Positions 52,956-60,814 of a stretch of DNA of 64,000 bases are shown piece by piece (within the stretch, counting starts at the first letter, position 1; each line of letters starts with the position of its first letter). A program made the position numbers and the translations under genes. Below the pieces are notes generated by a model that was not told the DNA's origin, searched no databases, and saw only the letters and a program-made list of their open reading frames with translations. Source of the stretch: Desulfitobacterium sp038181555 (lineage in GTDB: Bacteria > Bacillota > Desulfitobacteriia > Desulfitobacteriales > Desulfitobacteriaceae); NCBI RefSeq assembly GCF_038181555.1, contig NZ_JBBWUA010000012.1, forward strand, positions 1 through 64,000, read 5' to 3'.

Positions 52956-53510
52956 TCATTTCATGCTGGGCATAATCGCCTTATCCCCCTGCTCTTGCAA
53001 ATACTCTCTTTGTCGAAAACCCAGCATTCCTGCGATCAGCAATACTGGAAACATGCGAATCTCTCGATTCAGCTTGGTCACACTATCGTTATATATTAAA
53101 CGACTGGTACGCACTAAATTTTCGTATAAATTGACTGCTTCCATGGTCTCCGCATAGGTCTCATTGGCTTTAAGTTCTGGATATTGCTCAGCCACCATGG
53201 CAATCCTCCCCAAAGCCTCAGCAATAATCCCCTCCTGTCTTAAGACATCTTTTGGAGATGAAGAGGCAGTGATGACACTGCGACGTGACTTGATCGTCTC
53301 AATTAGGGTCTCACTTTCATGCTGAGCATAGCCCTTGGTTAAATCCAATAAAGCTGTCAAAGCGTCAAACCTCGAGGACAGCTGGACGCCAATCTGGCTC
53401 ATAGCATTGTTGATATTCTCATCTAAAACCACCAGTCTGCGCTGAGTAGACATAACCCAAAGTACAAGGAGCACCACAATGATGCCTAAGATTATCAATG
53501 ATTTTAGCAA
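52956..53510 (-). CDS. lemA: LemA-family protein
   Basis: 184 residues: N-terminal helix (3-20) exposing a short outside N-terminus, then the LemA helical bundle (VVLDENINNAMSQIGVQLSSRFDAL, AEQYPELKANE...YENLVRTSRLIYNDSVTKLNREIRMFP). TTG start six bases after GGAGGG. First gene of the LemA-DUF2207-SHOCT operon. Role in the envelope is unknown; LemA is named for a Listeria antigen. Confidence 0.9.
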   Translation of the reverse strand: MLKSLIILGIIVVLLVLWVMSTQRRLVVLDENINNAMSQIGVQLSSRFDALTALLDLTKGYAQHESETLIETIKSRRSVITASSSPKDVLRQEGIIAEALGRIAMVAEQYPELKANETYAETMEAVNLYENLVRTSRLIYNDSVTKLNREIRMFPVLLIAGMLGFRQREYLQEQGDKAIMPSMK

Positions 53511-53704
53511 AAAAAGCCCTCCTTCATAAATATACTTAGCGTAAATACCTCAATACGAGCATAGCAAAAATAACTTCAAAGAAATATTTAGGGCGTGAAA
53601 TGTAGTTTTTCCGCCCTGAAAAATTGAACAAAGTTTCTAACAATTTCCTATTTTTATGATAAGATAGACTTGGATTATTATTAACATTAGGAGGCCTAGC
53701 TGCT

Positions 53705-54430
53705 GTGCTGAGAATTGCCATTTGTGATGATGATGTACAAGAACTTACCCGCCTTACTAATTTAGTAAAAAAATACCAGGCTGAGAAGAAAGCTTCTATG
53801 AAATATGTTACTTTCTCCAATGCCATAGAGCTTTTAGAAACCATGCGCAACGATATCTATGATGTCCTACTCCTTGATATACTAATGCCTGGTTTAAACG
53901 GTATGGAGGCCGCACATGAAATTAGGGAATTTGATAGTGGGGTGAAAATTATCTTCTTGACCTCTTCACCTGAATTTGCAATAGAAAGCTATGCTGTTGA
54001 CGCTTTTTACTATCTTCTCAAACCCTGTGCTCCAGAAAAGCTCTTCCCTGTTTTAGATAGTTTTTTTTTGGATTCACAAAAAAAAGAAGCTGCCTTACAT
54101 ATTAAAGCTGCTTCCGGAATGGTACGCATTCCCTTTAGTAAACTAGAGTTTTTAGAGGTCATTAATAAGAAACTATATTTTCACATAACAGATGGCAGTG
54201 TCAAAGAATTCTACGGTTCTCTCTCGGACTTTGAGCCTGAGCTACTGAGCCGTGAAGAATTTATTAAGGTGCACCGTTCCTGCATCGTGAACATGGGCTA
54301 CATCCAGGAATTAAATACTAGTGAGCTTATTACCTGTGCTCAGCAAAGCGCTCCAATATCAAGGCTACTTTACGGAAAAGTAAGAGAAGCTTATATGCAG
54401 TATTTGTTTGTGGAAAAAGGGGCTTTCTAA
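53705..54430 (+). CDS. LytTR-type response regulator (AgrA/VirR-like)
   Basis: 241 residues: receiver domain with acidic pocket (ICDDD), phospho-acceptor D58 (LLLDILMPG) and K106 (LLKPC), then a LytTR DNA-binding domain with FIKVHRSCIVNMGYI. GTG start 10 bases after AGGAGG. Divergent from lemA, about 190 bases apart; the likely cognate kinase gene is 3.6 kb upstream, the three envelope genes lying between them on the other strand, which are the obvious candidate targets. Confidence 0.9.
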   Translation: MLRIAICDDDVQELTRLTNLVKKYQAEKKASMKYVTFSNAIELLETMRNDIYDVLLLDILMPGLNGMEAAHEIREFDSGVKIIFLTSSPEFAIESYAVDAFYYLLKPCAPEKLFPVLDSFFLDSQKKEAALHIKAASGMVRIPFSKLEFLEVINKKLYFHITDGSVKEFYGSLSDFEPELLSREEFIKVHRSCIVNMGYIQELNTSELITCAQQSAPISRLLYGKVREAYMQYLFVEKGAF

Positions 54431-54449
54431 TGTCCTCTGTCCTCTTCAC

Positions 54450-55817
54450 TTAATTCGACAGACTCGTGATCGGCGCTGGAATTCTGCCGCCTCTACGAAT
54501 AAACTCCCGGGAAGAAAAGGGATTTAGCTTAATCACCGGAGCTCCACCCAGAAGTCCCCCGAATTCTACCCGTTCGCCGACCTTTTTGCCGATGGCCGGA
54601 ATGACCCGTACCGCAGTTGTCTTCTTATTAATCATACCGATAGCTGCCTCATCGGCGATAATACCAGCGATCGTCTCCGGTTCGACATCCCCGGGAATAG
54701 CTATCATATCCAAGCCCACGGAGCAGACACATGTCATAGCCTCTAGCTTTTCAATGCTCAAAGCTCCTTCCTCTACCGCGCGGATCATGCCCGCATCTTC
54801 CGAGACAGGAATAAAAGCTCCGCTCAACCCCCCCACATGGGAGGAGGCCATGGCGCCGCCCTTTTTCACGGCGTCATTGAGTAAGGCCAAGGCAGCAGTG
54901 GTTCCGTGAGCTCCGCACCGCTCCAGCCCCATGTTCTCTAAGATTTCTGCCACACTATCCCCCACCGCTGGGGTGGGAGCTAAGGAAAGATCCACAATCC
55001 CAAAGGGCACATTTAGAGCCTTGGATGCCTCACGACCAATGAGTTCACCCATACGCGTAATCTTAAAGGCTGTGCGCTTAATCAGGTTCGCTATTTCTCC
55101 TAAATCCGCATCCGGGCTCTTCTTGACCGCATGAGCCACCACGCCGGGCCCACTGACCCCTACGTTGATCACCGTTTCCGGTTCGCCTACCCCATGAAAG
55201 GATCCGGCCATGAAGGGGTTATCTTCCGGTGCATTGCAAAAGACAACCAGCTTAGCAGCGGCAATACCATCTTGGTCCGCGGTGCGGCGAGCACATTCAA
55301 GAATGACTTCTCCCATGGTTAAGACCGCATCCATATTGATCCCGGTCTTCGTAGAACCGATATTCACCGAGGAGCAAACCCGATTCGTTTCTGCTAAGGC
55401 TTGAGGAATAGCTGCGATGAGGGCCCGATCTCCTTTGGTTAGGCCCTTTTGAACTAAAGCCGAAAAGCCTCCCAAAAAATTGATGCCCACCACCTCTGCC
55501 GCTCGGTCCAGGGCTTTAGCTAAGCGCACCATTTCCTCCGGGTTAAAGCTTGAGCCGAGAAGAGCGATCGGCGTTACGGAAACCCGTTTGTTGACGATGG
55601 GAATCCCATAGCGAGCGGATAGACTTTCCCCTACACTCACGAGATGCTCCGCTTGCTGAGTGATTTTATCATAAATCTTTTGTTCCACGCGCCGAATATC
55701 ATCTCCGGCACAATCCAACAAGCTAATACCCATGGTGATTGTGCGGATATCGAGGTTCTCATTCTCTACCATCTCAATGGTTTGTAGTATTTCGTGGGGA
55801 GCGATATGCATTTTCAT
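54450..55817 (-). CDS. PFL-family protein (UPF0210/DUF711)
   Basis: 455 residues, the family length. N-terminal ENLDIRTITMGISLLDCA and central FCNAPEDNPFMAGSFHGVGEPE and late SSHVGGLSGAFIPVSEDAGMI are diagnostic. Related in fold to glycyl-radical/PFL-type proteins but without the glycyl-radical motif; reaction unknown. Lies 12 bases after the ACT-domain gene, the standard UPF0237-UPF0210 pair, and behind a glycine riboswitch, so a link to glycine or one-carbon metabolism is inferred. AAGGGGGT before ATG. Confidence 0.9.
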   Translation of the reverse strand: MKMHIAPHEILQTIEMVENENLDIRTITMGISLLDCAGDDIRRVEQKIYDKITQQAEHLVSVGESLSARYGIPIVNKRVSVTPIALLGSSFNPEEMVRLAKALDRAAEVVGINFLGGFSALVQKGLTKGDRALIAAIPQALAETNRVCSSVNIGSTKTGINMDAVLTMGEVILECARRTADQDGIAAAKLVVFCNAPEDNPFMAGSFHGVGEPETVINVGVSGPGVVAHAVKKSPDADLGEIANLIKRTAFKITRMGELIGREASKALNVPFGIVDLSLAPTPAVGDSVAEILENMGLERCGAHGTTAALALLNDAVKKGGAMASSHVGGLSGAFIPVSEDAGMIRAVEEGALSIEKLEAMTCVCSVGLDMIAIPGDVEPETIAGIIADEAAIGMINKKTTAVRVIPAIGKKVGERVEFGGLLGGAPVIKLNPFSSREFIRRGGRIPAPITSLSN

Positions 55818-55829
55818 CGTTTTACCCCC

Positions 55830-56129
55830 TTAAACCCGATGCATGAATTCAAAAATGTCTTCATGCTGAACATTAACTTTTAAGCCACGGGCTTCGCCCT
55901 CACTCTGCAGCTGCTTCGTGAGATCCCCTAAGGACTCGATTGCTCGAGTAACGTCGACAATCATAATCATGGTAAAAAAGCCCTGGAGAATCGTTTGGCT
56001 AAGATCTAAGATATTGATGGATTTTTCAGCTAAACGCCCGGTCAACCAAGCGATAATACCGATCTGATCCTTGCCGAGAATGGAGATGATCACGCGGTTG
56101 GAGGTTTCCTTAGTACTTTCTAAGCTCAT
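55830..56129 (-). CDS. ACT-domain protein (UPF0237, GcvR-like)
   Basis: 99 residues, one ACT domain: VIISILGKDQIGIIAWLTGRLAEKSINILDLSQTILQGFFTM. ACT domains bind small ligands such as amino acids and work as dimers. Probably senses an amino acid for the following PFL-family protein. AAAAGGGG site before ATG. Preceded by the glycine riboswitch. Confidence 0.9.
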   Translation of the reverse strand: MSLESTKETSNRVIISILGKDQIGIIAWLTGRLAEKSINILDLSQTILQGFFTMIMIVDVTRAIESLGDLTKQLQSEGEARGLKVNVQHEDIFEFMHRV

Positions 56130-56189
56130 TTTCCTTACCCCTTTTTCTTACTTAATACTCTTTGTATGCTTCCCAATTTGGACAATAAA

Positions 56190-56385
56190 AAAGAGTCAAC
56201 TAAAAGTTTGACTCTGGTGAGCAAAAAGAATTCATCTGAGCCGGCACCATCCATTGTAAAGAATCGTAGTCCAAAACGCTCAAAATGCTCTTCCTCTGTC
56301 CTTTTGCCTGAGAGATTGGACAGCATATCAACTGTCTTGCCCCTTCGGCGTCCTTGCGGAACTCTCCAGAGTTCTGTCCATTTCC
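56190..56385 (-). promoter_or_regulatory. Glycine riboswitch (single aptamer) with terminator platform
   Basis: On the minus strand: ggacagaactctggagag (from 56381), gccgaaggggcaa, then ctctcaggcaaaaggacag (to about 56295), which is the glycine aptamer core. Only one full aptamer is present; the following 75 bases lack a second core. The expression platform is a terminator stem agagtcaaact / agttgactct with T6 (56216-56190), about 60 bases before the ACT gene. Glycine binding would most simply favour read-through, as in gcv riboswitches. Confidence 0.9.
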
Positions 56386-56507
56386 AGTTTACCATCGGCT
56401 TAACACCCATGCACTCCTGAGAACTTCATCCAGTCCTATTAACTTTATATTGTATTATAAGCACAGTAGCTAAAAATTGCAAACCCAGTCTAAGGAGTCC
56501 CATTTAC

Positions 56508-57056
56508 TCAAGAATTCTTCTTAAGAAAATATCTCTTCTTCGGCCGCGGTGGATAAAAGCGAATCGAAGGCTTTGTTAACCGAATATCAGCAAACCCCGG
56601 AATCACTCGCACTGTCTCCGGTTGCTGAGGGTCATTGAGGTCTATGGTTGTCAAGGCACCCGTGGTGCATGCCTCCACACAGGCTGGGGGTAGCCCATAG
56701 TCCTGACGGGGATAGCACATCTGACAGCGGGTCACTTTATTGGTATTTATATTGTACTGGGGAGCATCATAAGGACAAGCCTTGACACAGATGCGGCAAC
56801 CGTTGCAAAGGGAAGTGTCGATCTCCACAATCCCATCTTTTCGCTTATTAAAGGCATGCTTAGGACAGACGCGAAAGCACTCTGGACTATCGCAGTGGTT
56901 ACAGGCCATAGATAGGTATGTCCCCACATCGATTTCCTTAACATGTCGCCAGTGGATATTAGCAGGGGTATGGTTTTCATTGCGGCAGGCCATCTCACAA
57001 GCACGGCAGCCGATGCAAAGGTTGGCATTAAAGAGGAAGCCCTTTCTTTTAAACAT
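56508..57056 (-). CDS. 4Fe-4S ferredoxin subunit of a molybdopterin oxidoreductase (DmsB/PhsB-like)
   Basis: 182 residues from the ATG after AGGAGGGGGAG. Four Cys clusters: CIGCRACEMAC, CNHCDSPECFRVCP, CNGCRICVKACP, and CQMCYP...CVEAC, giving four [4Fe-4S] centres as in DmsB-type subunits. Start overlaps the end of the catalytic subunit gene by 8 bases, so translation is coupled. Electron-transfer subunit; no membrane anchor subunit gene follows in this operon. Confidence 0.9.
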   Translation of the reverse strand: MFKRKGFLFNANLCIGCRACEMACRNENHTPANIHWRHVKEIDVGTYLSMACNHCDSPECFRVCPKHAFNKRKDGIVEIDTSLCNGCRICVKACPYDAPQYNINTNKVTRCQMCYPRQDYGLPPACVEACTTGALTTIDLNDPQQPETVRVIPGFADIRLTKPSIRFYPPRPKKRYFLKKNS

Positions 57057-59088
57057 CTTTTCTCCCCCTCCTGATGTTGACTTTGCAATCAAAATACGGA
57101 ATACTCTCCCCCTCTTGTCCTTGGCCACTGATCAAACTATTAATAGGATAGCGATCACTTTGCTCCACGAGGATGACATTCTCCGGAAGATCAGGGTTAA
57201 TCTTAGCTCGACCACTTATCGATCCAGTCTCATTATAGATCTCAACCCAAGAATCCTCACGGATATTATGCTGACGGGCAATCTCCTCCGCCAGTTCGAT
57301 GATGGGCTCCTCCGTTCCCTCCGGATTGAGCCAGGTTAACGTTTCATATTGGGTATGGAACTTAAGCAAGGATTGGGGGGTAAGCAGATTATAGGGAAAC
57401 AGCGCCGGCGCGGAAGTCATCAGAGAGGACTCTGCGTCTTGGCCAGAGATGTGGTTTTTAGCAAACAGGTGCGGCAAAAATGTGGGGAAATTGTATATCC
57501 ATTGGGCGGAGGGCGCTTCCTTTCCTCTTGTAGTTTCCTTCCTTCTTTTGTAGGAACGCTTCTTAAGATCAACAGGGTCCTCTAAGTCATAAAGTTCTCT
57601 AACCTCCGGGGATAACTCCCCTTCGATCCAATCCCAGGGTGTCTTTTCAGAGGGAAAATTTGAGAACCCAGGTTGGAGTTCATTGAGCTTAACCGTTAAT
57701 TCCCTAGCAATTTGTAAATCACTCTTCGCTTCATAGAAAGCAGGTAATACCTTTTGGTTAAGGGAAAGCCAGTTGTGCCAAAAGCTTACATGCAAGTCTT
57801 CTTCCTCAAAGAAGGAGGCAGCTGGCAGGACAAGGTCAGACTGTCGAGCGGTGCGATTCAGGTAAAGATCCACCGTGACAATCAGCTCCATCTGCTGAAA
57901 CAAATCACGCCAGGCTCGAAGATTATAATCTTGGGCTAAAGGATTGCCACAGGATAGCCAAAGCATTTTAAGGGGCGGATCCTGAAGTTTCATCGCGCTA
58001 CGTGGGTAATCGTTGACAGGAACCTCACGAGAAGCAGGGACTAAGGGATGTGGAACCCCCTCATGCTTTGCTAAGGATTGGGGATATTCCTCCTGAGGGC
58101 GATGGAGAAAATACACCCCACCCCCGAGTGAGTTATAGCTCCCTGTCAAAGCGGCAAGCGCACTCACGGCTTTGACCGATTCCCCTCCCTGACGATAACG
58201 TTGCATGCCGAAGCCGAGCCAATTGGCGACGGGGCGAAAGTGAGCATAGAGCTCAACCAGGTCTTCAAGGACCGCTAAAGGAACTCCCGTCTGTGAACAG
58301 ACTTCATCAAGGGTAATCTTCTCAAGTCCTTCCCTATATTCCTCAAAGCCTTGAGTCACTTGCTCAAGGAACTCATGATCGATCTGACCACTCTCGATGA
58401 GTCGTTTGGCTATACCCCATGCCAGCCACCTATCGGTGCCTGGCTTGATCTGAATATAATAATCCGCTCTATCCGCTGTATGGGTCAGGAGCGGGTCGAT
58501 CACCACCAGCGGGGTTCCCTTTTCCCGTGCTTCATAGATGAATTTCATCTGGTTAATATTCGTATTGGCCGGGTTGGCTCCCCAGATCACGATCAGACCG
58601 GCATTGCTCATGTCTTCTGGGTCAGGACCGCTAAGCTCGCCTAGGGTCTCACGAAGTGCGGTTTCCCCCGTTGCGGAACACATATCTCCTACGGGTCGGG
58701 TATGAGGACCCAAACTCGCGAACATTCCTTCCACGGCATGATGCAGGAGTCCGGCATTGCCATTGCCTTTATAATACCCTAAGCCCAGGTTGGAACCGTA
58801 GCGGTCATTCAGTTCAAGCATTTTCGCAGCGATCATCTCATAGGCTTGGTCCCAAGAGATCCTTCGCCACTCCCCTGATCCCCGCCTTACCTGTCGCAGC
58901 GGGTACTTCAAACGATACTCATCCAAGGTATATTGAATCAGGGAATAGCCCTTAGCACAGAGCCTCCCCCGAGTATAGCCGTGCTCGGAGTCGCCAACGA
59001 CTCGCGTCAGCTTACCCCCGCTCATATGGGAAATCATGCTACAGGAACTATAGCAATGACGCGGACACGTATTACGAAACGTTGGCAT
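57049..59088 (-). CDS. Molybdopterin oxidoreductase, DMSO reductase family, cytoplasmic
   Basis: 679 residues. N-terminal [4Fe-4S] site C8-x3-C12-x3-C16-x27-C44, molybdopterin domain with GNGNAGLLHHAVEGMF and VIWGANPANT, candidate Mo ligand Cys in GDMCSATGETAL, and a C-terminal cofactor domain. No twin-arginine signal, so it stays in the cytoplasm, unlike the enzyme encoded at 60.8 kb. Substrate not deducible. Operon with the ferredoxin subunit only. ATG after CAGGTG; longer frame upstream lacks a site. Confidence 0.88.
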   Translation of the reverse strand: MPTFRNTCPRHCYSSCSMISHMSGGKLTRVVGDSEHGYTRGRLCAKGYSLIQYTLDEYRLKYPLRQVRRGSGEWRRISWDQAYEMIAAKMLELNDRYGSNLGLGYYKGNGNAGLLHHAVEGMFASLGPHTRPVGDMCSATGETALRETLGELSGPDPEDMSNAGLIVIWGANPANTNINQMKFIYEAREKGTPLVVIDPLLTHTADRADYYIQIKPGTDRWLAWGIAKRLIESGQIDHEFLEQVTQGFEEYREGLEKITLDEVCSQTGVPLAVLEDLVELYAHFRPVANWLGFGMQRYRQGGESVKAVSALAALTGSYNSLGGGVYFLHRPQEEYPQSLAKHEGVPHPLVPASREVPVNDYPRSAMKLQDPPLKMLWLSCGNPLAQDYNLRAWRDLFQQMELIVTVDLYLNRTARQSDLVLPAASFFEEEDLHVSFWHNWLSLNQKVLPAFYEAKSDLQIARELTVKLNELQPGFSNFPSEKTPWDWIEGELSPEVRELYDLEDPVDLKKRSYKRRKETTRGKEAPSAQWIYNFPTFLPHLFAKNHISGQDAESSLMTSAPALFPYNLLTPQSLLKFHTQYETLTWLNPEGTEEPIIELAEEIARQHNIREDSWVEIYNETGSISGRAKINPDLPENVILVEQSDRYPINSLISGQGQEGESIPYFDCKVNIRRGRKDV

Positions 59089-59130
59089 ACCGAGCACCTG
59101 CCTTTGTTGGATAAAAATAGTATAGGGCAA

Positions 59131-59200
59131 GATACTTCACTGCGTTCAGTATGACATAGCCCAAATACGTTGTCATCCTGAGCATAAGCGAAGGAGTATT
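59131..59200. repeat. Intergenic palindromic repeat of the 'cttcgct..gctcaggatgaca' type
   Basis: gatacttcactgcgttcag-tatgaca and, after 17 bases, tgtcatcctgagcataagcg-aaggagtat form an imperfect inverted repeat. This sequence resembles a small dispersed repeat that recurs between genes in many bacterial genomes. Sits between the PucR/CdaR-type regulator end and the molybdoenzyme start. Confidence 0.6.
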
Positions 59201-59218
59201 CCCAGAGTAGGATAGCCT

Positions 59219-60451
59219 TTATACTTCTTGATCAAGTTTTCCTTTATGCAAACGACGGATTTTAAAAACAGCCGCAAGATCCAAGCGCGTATTAATATCT
59301 GCTAAAGAACGTCCCAGAATTGCCTCAACTTTATTCAAGCGGTAACGCAGCGTGTTCCGATGCAAAAACGTAGCTTCAGCTGTCTTATTCATATCGAATT
59401 GGTTATCCACAAAGCTCTCTAAGAGAGAAAGCAGATTATCTTCGCCCTCATCCTGCTCAGGCAAGGCCCCCAGGACATGATGATAGTATTCTTTTAAATC
59501 CTCAAGGTCATGTTTATACAAGATTCGCTCTAAACCCATATCACTAAAAAACGGAACAGCAACCCCTAGTAGGCTTCCCATCTCGTAGGCGACTTTGGCC
59601 TCTTGGTAACTGCGAAAAAGGTTATTGGGTTGGTCGTACGTTTGCCCTACTCCGCAGGCGATCCAGTAATTGGGCACTCCTGCTTTGAATTGACTCGATA
59701 TAGATTCGATTAAGGAGGCAATTTCCTGCTTCTGATCCACTGCTTTTTCCTTCTCCACTGGGATAAGGGCCACGACTTCATTACGATTCACAGTAGTTGC
59801 AGGATTTTTATAGTATCGATCAATCAAGGTCCGATCCACAATCTTTTGCAGGATCTCCATAAGATGCCAATCAGAAGAATGGGGCTCTAAATCAGGGACC
59901 ATTATAAGCAGCACCGTGTGCGGTCGGCGGAAGTCCCAGCCCCATACCTCGCCCATAGTGATCATATCTTCGTTGCGTTTAAGGTTTCCATAGAGCAAAT
60001 CATAGAAGAAAGCGTTCTTTGTTTTATGTTTTTCCTGTTTCAGCTCCAACTTGTTCTGAAGATGGATAGAATATAAGGATAAGGCAGCTTCGATAATGGC
60101 TTGAAAAGCCTCAAAGTCCGGTGTGGCTTTATCATATAGTACAAAAAGATAGCCCAGAACTCTGCCATTCGGAGCGATCGCCCATCCTGCCCCTTCCAGA
60201 CGCAAATTGTCAGTAGATAGTGTGCAAAGGAATAGGGTCTCGTTATCCTCTCGACCTCCTTCTACCTCAACCTGAAAAGAGTCTAAATCAGGATGAAGAA
60301 GCGTCGTGGAAATGGTCTCATAAGCAGGAGCAGAAACTAGGATAGGATGATTCAACACCTCTGCAACGGCACAAGTGAGAGCGTCTAACCCCTGGCTGGA
60401 GGTTTTCAGCAGCTTCCGCATGTAATTTGGCATTGAATTATTCTTTCCCAT
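59219..60451 (-). CDS. PucR/CdaR-type transcriptional regulator
   Basis: 410 residues. No PucR N-terminal domain; instead a GAF-like N-terminal half (about 25-150), a GGDEF-related middle, and a C-terminal HTH_30 helix-turn-helix (FDMNKTAEATFLHRNTLRYRLNKVEAILG). Regulators of this kind control neighbouring catabolic genes. Divergent from the TAT-exported molybdoenzyme gene and adjacent to the cytoplasmic one; either may be the target. GGGAGG before ATG. Confidence 0.87.
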   Translation of the reverse strand: MGKNNSMPNYMRKLLKTSSQGLDALTCAVAEVLNHPILVSAPAYETISTTLLHPDLDSFQVEVEGGREDNETLFLCTLSTDNLRLEGAGWAIAPNGRVLGYLFVLYDKATPDFEAFQAIIEAALSLYSIHLQNKLELKQEKHKTKNAFFYDLLYGNLKRNEDMITMGEVWGWDFRRPHTVLLIMVPDLEPHSSDWHLMEILQKIVDRTLIDRYYKNPATTVNRNEVVALIPVEKEKAVDQKQEIASLIESISSQFKAGVPNYWIACGVGQTYDQPNNLFRSYQEAKVAYEMGSLLGVAVPFFSDMGLERILYKHDLEDLKEYYHHVLGALPEQDEGEDNLLSLLESFVDNQFDMNKTAEATFLHRNTLRYRLNKVEAILGRSLADINTRLDLAAVFKIRRLHKGKLDQEV

Positions 60452-60559
60452 AATGCTTCATACCTCCCGTTCCCCTTAGTAAACTGAAATTTTAGCTAGA
60501 TGTAGTTTAGCTTATATCTTAATATAATTCTATCCCAAAGATCATTTCGTTTGTTACAG

Positions 60560-60589
60560 TGCACAAATACCTAATCAACACTTTGTGCA
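60560..60589. promoter_or_regulatory. Dyad in the regulator/molybdoenzyme divergent region
   Basis: Perfect 8-bp inverted repeat tgcacaaa-N14-tttgtgca in the 360-bp divergent region. Arm spacing of about two helical turns suits a dimeric regulator. The rest of the region (60452-60814) is A/T-rich with no gene seen. Confidence 0.5.
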
Positions 60590-60814
60590 TGTGAACATTT
60601 GTTTTACTCAATTCCATTATATAATGAAAATAGACTTAGCAAAAGTCCTAGAGCTTCACGATTGGTCAACGGACTAATGATAATATTTAAGGTTGAGACA
60701 CTGCAATCTCGAATGTTATTATTAGTACGAACAGTGTCGTTAAATCGTGGTAAGCTTGCATCCCATATCGACGGAATTAGTCTATAGATATTTTAATGGG
60801 GAGGTTAAAGGTGT

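Noticed and set aside
56782..57339. 185-codon open frame on the plus strand across the ferredoxin/molybdoenzyme junction
   Set aside because: Antisense to two well-supported coupled genes; composition is not protein-like.
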